DNA of 64,000 nucleotides. Origin: Blastocladiella emersonii ATCC 22665 (taxonomy: Eukaryota; Blastocladiomycota; Blastocladiomycetes; Blastocladiales; Blastocladiaceae). Where the stretch lies: NCBI GenBank assembly GCA_025594325.1, contig JANHCV010000002.1, positions 1,674,001 to 1,738,000 of the forward strand. The letters run 5' to 3'. The position numbers and the translations under genes are program-made. Shown piece after piece: positions 17,192 to 28,232 of the stretch (within the stretch, counting starts at the first letter, position 1; each line of letters opens with the position of its first letter). The notes beneath the pieces are model-generated. The model saw nothing but the letters and a program-made list of their open reading frames with translations, had not been told where the DNA came from and made no database searches.

Positions 17192-18561
17192 ATGAAACTC
17201 TTAAACGACAACATGAAAACTTACGCCGCCGTCGTGGCCGTGCTGGCCTCCGTGATCCTGATCGCAGACGCTGCGCTCGGATCTCCGCTACCCAAGGGCG
17301 GTGGCGGTGGCCATGGAGGTGGTGGCAGCCACGGAAGCAGCGGCAGCGGCGGACACGGCGGCTCGAGCGGCGGTAGCAGCCCTGGAAGCGACATCTACGG
17401 ATGTACGAGTTTGCAACGATCCGCTCTTGTCATCGCTTGCTCACAGAACGTACCCCTGTAGCGCGCTACCCGCTCGTCTCGAGTGGTCCTGGCGGATACA
17501 GCGGATACTGGGTCCCGTCTCGCGTCTACTACGGGTCCAGCACGACGCGCACCGACTGCGTCTTCGTTTCCACGGGCGGGCGAGCCGACGACAGTACAAG
17601 CCAGCCAACGTGTTCGACCAAACCTCCCAACATGGCCGGATTCTACGTTGCCGGTGCTCTTGCCGTCGTGATGATGTTTTACACGTGCTTCAAGTGCAGC
17701 GCCAACAACGCTCAGCGCGAGGACTCGTCCAAGAAACGAGCCGACCAAGCCGCTGTGGCGGCAACGGAGGCGGGCTCGCTTGCGGTGCCGATCCACAACG
17801 CCTCAAGCGAGGCCGCCGCTCGGGCGCTTGACTATGTCCGCAACAACCCGCCGCGCCCGCTCGCGCTCGACGCGCAGATACTCAAACGCATGGCGTCGCC
17901 GGCTAACTGGTCGTTTGTGGTGCCGCCCGACCACGACGCGTTCGTGTCCATCGAGGACGGCACGCGCGTCACGCTGTTCGGCCAGCCCATCTCGCGCGCT
18001 GGGCTCGACACGGACCTCGCCATCGTGCCCAACCTCCCGCTGCCGCTCATAGCTACCGAACCACCTGCAACTGCTGACGCGACGGCGACGCCCGGACCAA
18101 CGACGCGCGCGATCCTGTACTTTGAGGTGACGGTCGTGAACATGGACCCGCAGACAACGGTTGCTGTTGGCCTCACGACCGCCCCGTGGCCAACGTTCCG
18201 CTTGCCAGGCTGGAACGCGTGGTCCGTCGGTTACCACAGCGACGACGGCCGCTGCTACTCGAGCGACGACGGCCAGGGCGTCGAGTACAGCAAGCCATAC
18301 CGCATCGACGACGTGATTGGCGTCGGCGTCAACACGGGCGACTGGTCCGTCTTCTTCACGCGTAATGGCGTCAAGCTCGCGACCGTGTCCAGCGCTCGCG
18401 TGCCAGCGCCTCGTCTCGCGGTTCACCCGGCCATCGGCGCCAATGGCCGCGCGAGCCTTGAGGTCAACTTTGGCACGTGGCCGTTCAAGTGGGAGCCCGC
18501 GAACGAGGGCCAGTTTGGGCTTGCGCTCGACGTGTTGCTGCGGTACTCTGTGAACGCGTAG
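17192..18561 (+). CDS. Type I membrane protein with cytosolic SPRY domain, 436 aa
   Basis: Exon 1 (17192-17402) encodes a signal peptide (YAAVVAVLASVILIADAALG) and a Gly/Ser/His-rich stretch. A 59-nt intron (GTACG to TGTAG) follows. Exon 2 (17462-18561) encodes a short ectodomain with conserved Tyr-Pro and Trp (YPLVSSGPGG, YWVPSR), a TM helix (AGFYVAGALAVVMMFY) ending in Cys/Lys, a linker and a full SPRY domain (LYFEVTVVNMD, LPGWNAWSVGYHSDDG, VGVGVNTGDWSVFFT). The splice was set by comparison with the paralogue at 21349. SPRY domains bind protein partners; ligand and function here are unknown. The start at 17192 matches the MKL of the copy at 18791; an upstream ATG at 17027 is also in frame. 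Confidence 0.75.
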
Positions 18562-18790
18562 CGTTCTTGCACCATGGAGCTTTCGTTGCACCCAAAACTC
18601 GTTAGTGTAAAGCTTGAGCATGGTCGACGCGTCTTGCTCATCTGATCGATATCATGATGGTGGTCGGCAGTCGAGTGGCGGTGGCGGCGGTTAACGCCAC
18701 AGTCTCGTCCAAAAGTGGAGCGTGCGGCGAACCCCTCCCGCGCCGCAGAGCATGGGTTCGGCTCTCTCTCCCGCTCGATACGGCCGAATC

Positions 18791-21155
18791 ATGAAGCTAT
18801 TCCTACACTACGCCCATGCAATCTTGCTGGTCTTGACAGCGCTTCTTGCTGACTATGCCGTGGGATCGCCGATGCCCAATGGCGGCGGCGGCGGAGCCAG
18901 CGGCGGTGGGGACTCGGGCAGCAATAGCGGGAGCACTTCGTCGACTGGGTCGGGAAAGCGGTCCTTCAACTGGGCGACCCTGTGGGTCCTACTCGCGAGC
19001 ACAGCAGCAAACCGCGCATTTCTTAGAGCGAGAACACAGGCAAAAGCAGGCACTTTTTGAACAGGAAGAAGTTCTTATTTTTCTTAGCCCTTGGCAACGC
19101 CGCCATCTGGTGCCGCGAGCGGGCGATCCCGCCGCCAGCTCGCGCGCGCGAGATTAGGTCGGTCATGAGGATCCGAAACATGATGATTGCGGATTGCTTG
19201 CGCGCACCGGGTCGCGCTCCCGCGCTTCCGCTGCCGCCCCCGCTGCACCACTCGCGCGGGTAGGGTCCCTCCTCGAGCAGGGCCACCCGCCCGACACGCG
19301 CGCGCACCCCACCGACCCCGCCGCCCGCGACCCGCACAGCCAGCGGCAGCGACCCGCACACGCAACGGCGGCGGCCGTCCCAAAGATGGCGCGCCTTGCG
19401 CGAGCGGTCCGCTCGCGCGGTTGTTGAGGACGACGGCGGCGACGATCGCGAACTGGACCTGGACGTGTCAATGCAGACGCCGTGCTGGAGGACGATGGGC
19501 GAGGAGAGCGGTGAGTCGGCGATCCGAAGAGCGAGCTTGCGCGAGTAGATGGGGACGTACGTCAAGGATCACGAGCGGGTCGAGCGAGCTGGGACAGACG
19601 AGCGACGTGTCGCGGCGCGGAAGGCATCTACACGCAGAGGAGAACGCGATCCGTTAGCCGGCGGTCGTGGCGAGCGAGCGGTCGGCGGCGGGGCAGCGTA
19701 CCGTGAAGAACGCCTGGCGCGAGCGCGCACGGTTGCGAGGGAGTCCTGCTGTGACGTCTACATGGTTGGTGGTCAGCACGCGTGGCCGTCGTTTGGGACT
19801 CCATGAGGGCATGTACCACTCGAGCATCGTGGTGGGCGAGGGCGAGGTGAAGAGCGCGAGATGGGCGAGGGCCGCGGTCGGCTTTTATGTCCGTGGCCAG
19901 CGACCGAGGCGGGCAGCGGGGCAGGGCGCGCGGCGACCACACGGCCGTGGCCGTGCGCACGGATTTCGCAAAGGACCGGCGAAGGACCCCGGGCAAGCGG
20001 GCCGCGTTGCGTCACCGTGACGTGAAGGAGCAGGGCGCCCGAAGTCGCGCGCGCGCTCGCGCTCAAGCTGCCGCCGCGCCAGCCCGCGGGCGTTTCAGGC
20101 CGCGCCGCCTCGCGCAATTCACGCGCGCGACCGCCGCTGCGCACGCTAGGCACCTCAAAGGATATGGGCGGCCTTTCTCCGCCTTGCTCCGCCGCACGCG
20201 CCGCGGCGGCAGCGCTGCGCCCAGGCAGCTCCCCCTCACTTTTCTTAAGATTCTTACCTAAGGAAAGGGCCATCTGCTGCTGTGGAGCTTGGGTATCTGT
20301 TTGCTTGCTCAGTGCCCCTGCTGCGCCAATATCAGACGAAAGAAGAAGGGCGAGACTCAAGCTGAGCTCACAGCCGTTGGATCGCTCGCTGCGCCACTCC
20401 ACCACGCCTCGGGTGACGCTGCTGCTCGAGCCCTCGAGTTCGTGAGTGCTAATCCAGCTCGCGCACTCGCGATAGACGCGCCGCTGCTCGAGCTCATGGC
20501 GTCGCCAGAAAGCTGGTTGTTCACGGTCCCACCTGACCACGACGCGTTCGTGTCGATCGAGAACGGGACTCGCGTCACGCTGTTCAGCCAGCCGATTGAG
20601 CTCGTTGGTCTCGACACGGACCTCGCTATCGTCTCAAACCTACCGCTCCCGATGCTCCACGATCCAGACTCAAGCGTCTCTGCTTCGCGCTCCATCCTCT
20701 ACTTCGAGGTGACAGTCGCCGCCATGGACCCTCAGACGACAGTTGCCGTCGGCCTCACAACCGTCCCGTGGCCGACGTTCCGCCTTCCAGGCTGGAATGT
20801 GTGGTCGGTCGGCTACCACAGCGACGACGGCCGCGTGTTCTACCTGGACGACGGAAACGGCAGCAGCTATGGCAAGCCGTACCGCGTTGACGACGTCGTG
20901 GGCGTTGGCGTCAACACGGCTGATTGCACCGTGTTCTTCACTTGTAATGGCGTCAAGCTCGCGACTGTACCCGGCGCTCGCGTGCCCGCACCTCGCCTCG
21001 CCGTGCACCCTGCGATCGGCGCGGACAGCAAGTGCACGCTCGACGTCAACTTTGGCACGCGGCCGTTCAAGTGGGAGCCCGCCAACGAGGGGCAGTTCGG
21101 CTACGCAATCAACGAACTGCCGCGGTACAAGGCCGTGTCTGAAGCTGCATCATGA
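18791..21155 (+). pseudogene. SPRY membrane-protein paralogue interrupted by about 1.2 kb
   Basis: The 5' piece (18791 to about 18990) repeats the signal peptide and Gly-rich exon (MKLFLHYAHAILLVLTALL, GSPMPNGGGGG). The 3' piece (about 20263-21155) has the TM helix (HLLLWSLGICLLAQ), a basic stop-transfer stretch and a complete SPRY domain closely resembling that of the gene at 17192. Between them about 1.2 kb of very GC-rich DNA (19080-20240) has no counterpart in the paralogues, and the ectodomain segment is missing. It could be one gene with a long intron starting near 18990 and ending near 20262 (CCTAAG), but a broken gene with an inserted segment is more likely. The SPRY part itself is intact. 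Confidence 0.5.
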
Positions 21156-21348
21156 TTACCATCAAACTTTGTGATATACGCGTCAATCAATCCGTCTCCA
21201 TCGCATTCAACTGATCGAAGCTCCTGGGCCCACATGGCCGCTCCTCGCGCGCGCACGGACTTGGCCAACTTCGCCCGCAAGCGGGCGAACGCTTTTGGCT
21301 GCGTAGCGCCGCATCGGCTTCTTCTCCCTCAACGAACAGGTTCAAGCG

Positions 21349-22592
21349 ATGTATTCAATCATGAACGTTCGACAAGTAGCTACTCTCGTCCTTGCTTTGC
21401 CCTTGGCCGCGACGAGCAGCGCTGCATCGCCCTTGGCGACGGCGACAACGGCCCCGAGCGCCTGCGGCAACCAGTCCTCCAACATCTATGGAGGTACGAC
21501 GCGTTGTGGGATCGCTTGCGGCATCTGCGCCTCACTCACCGCCCTCTACTAGTCGATTACCCGTGTGTCTTGAACGGGCCCGGCGGTCGCACCGGGCGCT
21601 GGGTTCCCGCGCGGGCCTACTACGGGCCCGGAACGTCGCGCAACGACTGTGTGTTTGTGGACTCGAACGGACGCGCCGTCGATAACACCAGCAGGCGCAG
21701 GTGTCCCGCTGCTTACGACAGCAGCGTCGTCGTGTACCCGCTGCTCGCTGGCGTCGGCATTGCCCTGCTCCTCTTCTGCTTCAGATGCATGGCGAACCGC
21801 AGGCGGTCCGAAGCGGCGGCGGCGAGCGCGAAGCCGTTCGTGCCTGTCGGAACGGTTGGCGAGCTCGCAGCAGCTGCGCGAGCTGAAGCTGCGGCCCGCG
21901 CGATCTCGTTCTTGCACGACAACCCTGCAACTCCGCCCCTGCTCGACGCGGCTGATCTGGAGCGCATGGCGTCGTCCGACGGCTGGTCGTTTGATGCGCC
22001 GCTAGACCACGGCTCGGACGTCGCCGTCGCGAATGGGACGCGCGTGACGTTCTACAGTGGCGGCCGAGCGGACGCGCGCCGTGACAACAGCCTCGCCGTC
22101 GTGTCCAACCTCCCTATTCCGTGGATCGGCGAGTCCGGTGCGCGTGCGATCCTGTACTTCGAGGTGACGATCGCGGCCATCGACGTGCGCACCAGGATTG
22201 CTGTCGGTCTGACGACGGTTCCGTGGCCGTCGTACCGTTTGCCTGGTTGGAACGTGTGGAGCGTTGGATACCACAACGACGGCCGTGTCTACACCTGTGC
22301 TCCGGGCCAGGGCTTCGACTGCGGCGCGCCGTTCAAGGCTGGCGACGTGGTGGGCGTTGGCGTCGACACGACCAACGGATCCGTCTTCTTCACGCGCAAC
22401 GGGATCCTGCTCGAGGCCGACCGCGAGACCATGGCAACGGTCCCCGCACCGCGACTTGCGGTTCATCCAGCTATCGGCACTGACGGCCACGCGACCCTCG
22501 ATGTCAACTTTGGGACACGCCCGTTCAAGTGGAGTCCCGCGAACAAGGGCCAGTTTGGCTATGCGACGGATGTACCGCCGCAGTATTCATGA
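21349..22592 (+). CDS. Type I membrane protein with SPRY domain, paralogue, 394 aa
   Basis: Exon 1 (21349-21493) encodes a signal peptide (ATLVLALPLAATSSAASP) and ends SSNIYG. The intron (21494-21552) is GTACG to CTAG. Exon 2 (21553-22592) encodes the ectodomain (YPCVLNGPGG, RWVPARAYYGPG), a TM helix (YPLLAGVGIALLLFCFRC), a linker and the SPRY domain (LYFEVTIAAID, LPGWNVWSVGYHNDG). The intron position and phase are the same as at 17403, confirming common descent. The Gly-rich run of the first copy is replaced by Ala/Thr. The ATG at 21361 is an alternative start. Function unknown. Confidence 0.75.
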
Positions 22593-22922
22593 GCGAGCGA
22601 AGCGGATTTTGATACATTTGAAGTTTTGTGCTCTCAGCGCTAGTGCGTGCGTCCGTTTCTCCAAGCAAGGATAGATTTGGTCGCGCGCTCATGCTGCCTT
22701 GGGGCATTACTGAAGAAGGAGTGTGCGTAGATAGAGCTGTTGCCTCCGAGTCAGTGCTTCCTTTTTTTGGCTCTGTGGCGGCGGACCTTCGCTTCGACTC
22801 GTTCGAGTCGAAGTCGCGTTGATCAAACGCACGTGGGCAAGGCGACGCCACAACTCGCTGTGCAACGCCGCTTCCCTCGCTCTTCCCCCGCTCTCCCCCG
22901 CGCTCGCTCTGAAGCGCCGAAG

Positions 22923-24422
22923 ATGAAGCCAATGAAGAGTTTACTACATACAACGACTCTTCCCGACCTGGTTGTCGACCGCGTTCTGTGCTACGCCGTG
23001 TGGGCAACCGATCCCAACGACGTCAGAGAAATGCTGCAGTACAGCCGCGTCATGCTTCGCGAGGGAGCGCCTCGCGTCCACCGAGCGGTCCAGGACCACG
23101 TCTTGTCAATCTCCATGGACGAAGCGAGCGCAACGGATCGCTTGAATGTACTGGATGCGTGGCGCCGCTCCGGGAAGCCACTTGTCTACTCGGCCGGCGC
23201 TATCACCGATGCGGCCACGTCGTACACAACGCTTGACTGGTGGCGTCGGTCCGGGCTTGCTCTGCCCGAGTGCACGGTTAGTTCTATGACTGGGGTTCAC
23301 TTCAACGCGAAGTGCAGCGACGAGCTGGAGGCCGAGGAGGAAGTTGTACGATGCTGCGGTTCTCTGCTCGCACGATGGAATGGGAAAACTCACCCAGTGC
23401 TATACGGTCGTCTTAGGAACTCTATCGCCGTCCTAATCCGCCCGGAGACGCATTTCTCGAGTCTTCGGTGATTCCCGAAGTGCGCAACAACAAGCTTTGC
23501 GAGCGCACCGTATGGTGCGGCGGAATGCGCGTCACTGCATCCGGTGCATCCGCCCTCGCTTCCGCTATGGCCGAGTCAACCGCAATGGTCAAGTATATAG
23601 ATTTTACGTGTTGTGATCTCACGTTCCCGATTCTCTGCGCGTTGCGCCTCCCTCACTCGGTTCGCGGGGTCGAGCTCAACTTCAACTGGACGAGCGAGGG
23701 CGCCGCCAAACTTTCCCAGCAGCAGCAGCATGGCGCATCGCCGTTTCCGCGGAAATCGCGCCATCTCAGCATTCGGGACAATATTCTCGCGAGTCCCCGA
23801 GACGCCGAGATTTTGTTCCGCTCGTTTCCTCCGTCACTGCGGAGCCTCGATTTGTCGGGTACTCGCCTCGATAACGAGTATGATTGGGCATTCGCGCAAT
23901 GCCTCCCGCAACAGCTTGTGGATCTGGCGTTGAACAGCTGCCAATTGGGCTCGGCGGGCATCGAGGCGCTTGCGCCGCGCCTGCCGAAGACTCTCAGCAT
24001 CTTGAACTTGCCCAACAATGGAATCACTATCGAAGGCGTGACGCACCTCGCGCGACACTTCCCGCCGCACCTCGACATGATCGACCTTGGTTGGAACCCA
24101 CTCGGCGACGAAGGCCTCGCAGCTCTCTTGAAGGGCGTTGAAAAGAGCCTCAGATCGCTATACGTCGGAGAAGCCGGCCTTACCGAACTTGGCGTTCACG
24201 CGCTCATGGATTGTTTGCCCCTTCAGCTTTCATCACTGGATGTATCCGGCTCAACGCTCAGCCCTTCGGCGCTCGAACTCTTTTTTCGCCCGCCTGCCAA
24301 CGAGTTTGACTTGGCTCGGGCTCGCCAATGTAACCAATCCAGCCACTGGTGACCCGTTTGATGTGGCGCCCTTCCTCGCAACCAAGCGGCGCGGGCTTCA
24401 CGTGGACTTGGCTCAGCATTGA
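22923..24422 (+). pseudogene. F-box-like/LRR paralogue with a C-terminal frameshift
   Basis: Exon 1 (22923-23345) starts MKPMKSLLHTTTLPDLVVDRV and contains the WWRRSGLALPE unit. A 71-nt intron (GTACG to CTTAG) follows, and exon 2 from 23417 joins in phase to give PPGDAF..VIPEVR, as in the gene at 15226. The LRR run is intact until a T6 tract at 24281-24286. There the annotated frame diverges and stops at 24352, whereas the +1 frame gives the family ending (FFARLPTSLTWLGLANVT, NPATGDPFDV) and stops at 24422. One extra T explains this, so it is either a recent frameshift or a sequence error in a homopolymer. If read through, the protein would be about 475 aa. Confidence 0.65.
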
Positions 24423-24693
24423 TGAAGCGGTGCGGCGTGACAGTTTCTACAATTTTCCCCCAATAAGAGACGCGGTTTTGTGAGGCACACGTCGTTCCGC
24501 TCCTTCTCGCGCTAGGGCGCGTCGCGTGCTGTTTCAGGGACGTTCGCGTGGCGGCTGATTGAAACAAGTGGCGCAGCGCGGCTACGGATCGCTCCAAGCC
24601 AGTACAGGAACAACACGTCCGCCGACACCAGAGGTGTGGTCTCTGCAGCACGACCGCGCGTCGACAAGCACGCTCACGCCGAGTACAACATAG

Positions 24694-25002
24694 CCCGATA
24701 CCCCTGCGCCGCCGACGGTCCAAGCGGCAACAACGAAACTTGGGATTCCCGGTTGCATCAATTACGGGCTCCAGACCACGACTGCCTCCAACTCTGGCCC
24801 CGTCTTTCAGGCTTTGTGTGCAGTAGAAGCTGTAGCCGTGCTCGGGCTCTTGTATAGCTGCTTCAAGTGCAGCGCACGCGTCTCGCGGCAGAACAGGGCG
24901 GCGAGGAACAGGTTCGTCGCGACAATAACGCAAAAATCGTCAGTTTCACTAGAACAGAACTCTCTTTTGATGTTGCATGTAGTTAAGTTAGTTGATTCAT
25001 AG
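24694..25002 (+). pseudogene. SPRY membrane-protein fragment lacking the SPRY domain
   Basis: The fragment begins at a preserved intron acceptor (CATAG) and encodes ARYPCAADGPSGNNETW, matching the exon-2 starts of the genes at 17192 and 21349. A frameshift near 24740-24750 then leads to QALCAVEAVAVLGLLYSCFK and CSARVSRQNRAARN, the TM helix and basic anchor. The frame stops at 25002 with no SPRY domain. No signal-peptide exon is seen upstream. It is a degenerate fourth copy. Confidence 0.6.
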
Positions 25003-25132
25003 ATTCCGTGCTGATAGACAAGTGGAGGAGAGAGGGTTTGATCAGCTGATGGACGCGTCCGTCGAAACGCGTCGCTTCCGTTAGGTGGGCGAGCCTGAGC
25101 TCCACCTCCCGTGCCGTAACGCAGTCGCAACC

Positions 25133-26042
25133 ATGGATCCTGAAAAACCTGCTGAACTTGCACCTATTGATGGCAACGAGGCTGCTGCGCCGACCGAGGC
25201 CGCGGCCGCGCAGGCCGCAGCACCCGATTCCGGCGCCCCGACAGCTGAGCAGCCGCCAGCAGCCGCGGATGCCGCACCAGCACCCTCCGACTCGCAGCAG
25301 CAGCCGGCAGCAGCTGACCCGACTGCCGCTCCATCGGCGCCACCCCAAGCACTAGCGCCCGCCCCCGCTCCCGCGCCTGCCGCCGTGCCCAGCCTGTACC
25401 CCGAGGGCGTCGTGGTCGACGAGAAGCAGGTGCCGCTGTACAACAAGGTCAAGTCCATCTTCAAGGTCTTTGACAAGAGCAACTCGGGGTCGTGCGACAG
25501 TACGTTTCACTCGCCGCCTCCTGTTAACCGATCGCTGACCGTCTGCCCACCCAGTTCGCGAGGCAGGCACGATTCTCCGCGCGCTCGGCGTGTACCCGAC
25601 CGAGGCGAAACTCAAGGAGCTGATCATGGCCATCATGGACTCGACGCAGCCGACCATCATGACCTTCGAGCAGTTCATCAAGGTGACGTGGCCGCTCATT
25701 TCGACGCGGTCGTTCGCCGCCGACTCGGACGACCTGCTGTACCGCGCGTTCCTGGTACGCGAGTGGCTTGCCGCAGTATCGTGGTCGCTGACCCGTGCTC
25801 TCGTCGCACAGACCATCGACAAGGACAACCGCGGGTACATTGACGTGGACCAGCTCAAGAACCTGATGCAGACGCTGGGCGAGCCCATGACGGCCGAGGA
25901 GATGGAGGAGATGGTCACGTCGATCGGGATCAAGGAGGGCCACTTCTTCTACGGTACGCTCGGTGTGAGTCTACACGAGTCGCTTGCCGTCACTGACACT
26001 CGACACGCACGGCTAGAGGACTACCTCGCGCTTCTCGGATGA
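25133..26042 (+). CDS. EF-hand protein, DRC8/EFCAB2-like dynein regulatory complex subunit, 244 aa
   Basis: Four exons: 25133-25499, 25555-25754, 25812-25953 and 26017-26042; every donor reads GTACG. After an Ala/Pro-rich N-terminus of about 90 aa comes a calmodulin-like body: KVFDKSNSGSCD, then IREAGTILRALGVYPTE, FLTIDKDNRGYID, LGEPMTAEEMEEM and YEDYLALLG. The order and wording match EFCAB2 (DRC8), a subunit of the axonemal nexin-dynein regulatory complex. The first EF-hand loop is incomplete; the third (DKDNRGYID) keeps most ligands. Its presence implies a motile cilium or flagellum. The Ala/Pro-rich leader is unusual for the family. Confidence 0.8.
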
Positions 26043-26337
26043 TTTCACTGCTACAAACCGTTCTGAATTGTCTCGTAAGAGCTCACCTGAGGGACATCTC
26101 CGCCATGAGGCACGCGTCGCGCTTGCCCGCATCCTCTCATCGCCCACCGTGGCCGCGGTCATGGCCATGGCCATGAGGCTGGGAGGCAGACAGCAGAGTC
26201 AGCGGTTCAGGCGACCAGCACGCCGCGACTAGCGACCGCGCCGAGCAGCACGTCGAGTCTCCTCGCGCTGCTCCGCGCGTCTCCTGAGGAGCTCTCCCCA
26301 GCGCTAGCGCTGAGCCACCATCAACGAATCCAACTCG
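26043..26337. other. Intergenic between DRC8 and the ligase
   Basis: There is no gene-like sequence. It presumably holds the 3' end of DRC8 and the ligase promoter. Confidence 0.4.
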
Positions 26338-28056
26338 ATGCAACCCGTCTCTCTGCCCACCAACACCATGAAATCGACGCTACGCGCCATCACGACCGCC
26401 GTCGCGCAGATTGGCAGCGTGCGGACGCCGACGCACAAGCGTGCCGCGTTCGCCGCGGCGCCCGACGCCGTGCGCGCGACGCTGCGCTTCGTGTCGGACC
26501 CGCGCGTCACGTTCGGCGTGACCCGTAAGGCCGCCGAGTCGGCGCTGCTGCGTGCGCCGCCCGCGCTGTTCGACGAGAGGCGGATCCCGGCGTCGCTCGA
26601 GCAGCTGCTGCGCGAGATGAACCAGGGCGGGTGGTCGGCCCGCAACGACCGCGACGCCATGCTGTCGAACCTCGCGCCCAAGTTCGACCTCGATGCGGAC
26701 GAGGTCGAGACGCTCGTCCGCCTGCTCGACCGTAACCTCAAGATCGGGCTCGGCCAGGCCATGTGGCGCGACCTCGCGGCCACGCCCGCCGAGCGCGCCG
26801 TGTTTGAGGAGAAGTTTGCGCTGAGTGTGCGCGGCGAGGTGAGTCCTCCGAGCAAGCCTGTGGCAGTTGCCGCGAAGCCTCAGTCCGCGGCCGGTACCGC
26901 GGCAGCGCCAACAGCGGCAGCCCCGAAGCCGGCAGCGGCGCCCACGCAGCAGCAGGCGCCCGGCCGCATCGAGCACTTTCCGGGCGTCGCGCTCGGGTAT
27001 CCGTTCAACGGCAAGCTCGAGCCGGGCGCGCGGTACCTCGTGTCGCGCAAGCTCGACGGCGTGCGCGTGATCGCCGTCGTGCACCGCCCGCCGCCCGACG
27101 CTCCCCCGTCCATCGAGTGCTACAGCCGCACGGGCAAGCCGCTGACGGTCCCGACGGGCGTTCTCGACGATCTCGGCCGCCTCGTCGCGCCGGGCGAGAC
27201 GCGCGTGTTCGACGGCGAGCTGTGCATTCCGGGCGACAGCGGCGACGCGGACCAGTTCGACACGGTGATTTCGAGCGTGCGCACGCTCGCCGCCGACAAG
27301 GTCAAGAAGAAGCGGCCGAAGAAGCGCGCGACGAGCGCCGACGACACGACCATCAGCTACTACGTGTTCGACGTGCTGTCGCTGCCCGAGCTCATGTCCC
27401 GCACGTCATCGCGCACGCTGGCCGAGCGGCTCGACGCGTTCACGGCCGAGGCGCGCACGCCGTCGCCGTGGCGCGTCGCCGAGCTGTCCAACACGGCGTA
27501 CGCGGTGCCCGCGTCCCCGACGACGACGCGCGTCAACCTCGTGACGCATCAGGTCGCGCAGTCGGAGCCCGACATCGCGTCGGCCATGTCGGCCGCGAGT
27601 AAGCACGCGTGGGAGGGCGTCATGGTGCGCCGCGACACTTTGTACCGCGGGACGCGGCACCGCGACGTCGGCAAGGTCAAGCGGTGGCAGGACGCCGAGT
27701 TTGTGGTCGAGGGCGTCGACGTCGACCCCAACATGACGCTGACGCAGAACATGTTCCCCGCCGCCATCCCCGGCGACATGCGCGCGTTCCTGCCCGGTCC
27801 GATCGACGTCTTGAACGGCGGTGGTGCCGTGACCGGCGTGCGGTTCCTCCGCGCGCTCACGGTGCGCACGAGCGACGGCGTCGCGGTCGCAGTCGGGTCC
27901 GGCATGACGCTGCGACAGCGGCTCGAGTGGGCCGCGCACCCGGACCGCATCGTCGGCCGCACCGTCACCGTGCGCTACTTTGAGCAGACCAAGGACGGCA
28001 GCCTGCGGTTCCCCTCGCTCAAGGCCGTGTTCGGGCCGCAGGGCCGCGACGTGTGA
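26338..28056 (+). CDS. ATP-dependent DNA ligase, 572 aa
   Basis: Single exon. An N-terminal helical region (about residues 1-170) resembles the DNA-binding domain of ligase-I-type enzymes (LLDRNLKIGLGQ). An Ala/Pro/Gln-rich linker follows. The nucleotidyltransferase domain has motif I SRKLDGVR with Lys238 as the adenylation site, motif III FDGELCIPG, motif IV EGVMVRR and motif V VGKVKRWQDAEF. The C-terminal part (GMTLRQRLEWAAH, GRTVTVRYFEQTKDG, RFPSLKAV) fits the OB fold. It seals nicks using ATP. It is shorter than LIG1 and lacks BRCT or zinc domains, so it is closer to compact phage/viral-type ligases. The absence of introns fits either a compact host gene or acquisition. A second in-frame ATG is at 26368. 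Confidence 0.85.
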   Translation: MQPVSLPTNTMKSTLRAITTAVAQIGSVRTPTHKRAAFAAAPDAVRATLRFVSDPRVTFGVTRKAAESALLRAPPALFDERRIPASLEQLLREMNQGGWSARNDRDAMLSNLAPKFDLDADEVETLVRLLDRNLKIGLGQAMWRDLAATPAERAVFEEKFALSVRGEVSPPSKPVAVAAKPQSAAGTAAAPTAAAPKPAAAPTQQQAPGRIEHFPGVALGYPFNGKLEPGARYLVSRKLDGVRVIAVVHRPPPDAPPSIECYSRTGKPLTVPTGVLDDLGRLVAPGETRVFDGELCIPGDSGDADQFDTVISSVRTLAADKVKKKRPKKRATSADDTTISYYVFDVLSLPELMSRTSSRTLAERLDAFTAEARTPSPWRVAELSNTAYAVPASPTTTRVNLVTHQVAQSEPDIASAMSAASKHAWEGVMVRRDTLYRGTRHRDVGKVKRWQDAEFVVEGVDVDPNMTLTQNMFPAAIPGDMRAFLPGPIDVLNGGGAVTGVRFLRALTVRTSDGVAVAVGSGMTLRQRLEWAAHPDRIVGRTVTVRYFEQTKDGSLRFPSLKAVFGPQGRDV

Positions 28057-28232
28057 GTGTCGCGCGCTCATCTGCGGGCGGAAGGTGCACGCGCCAAGGC
28101 CTTCCATGGGTGGTGGATGAGCGAGGAACACGCGCCGCGCCACTCGCCCACCCGCGATGATGGAGTCCGTGATCCGCTGCCTCTCCTCCCCTTTTCGGTC
28201 GGCCGCTGTGACATTGTCTAGTATATCCCATT

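Noticed and set aside
19773-20540. Minus-strand ORF of 255 codons
   Set aside because: It spans the foreign GC-rich insert and runs into the antisense of the SPRY coding part; no motif is seen.
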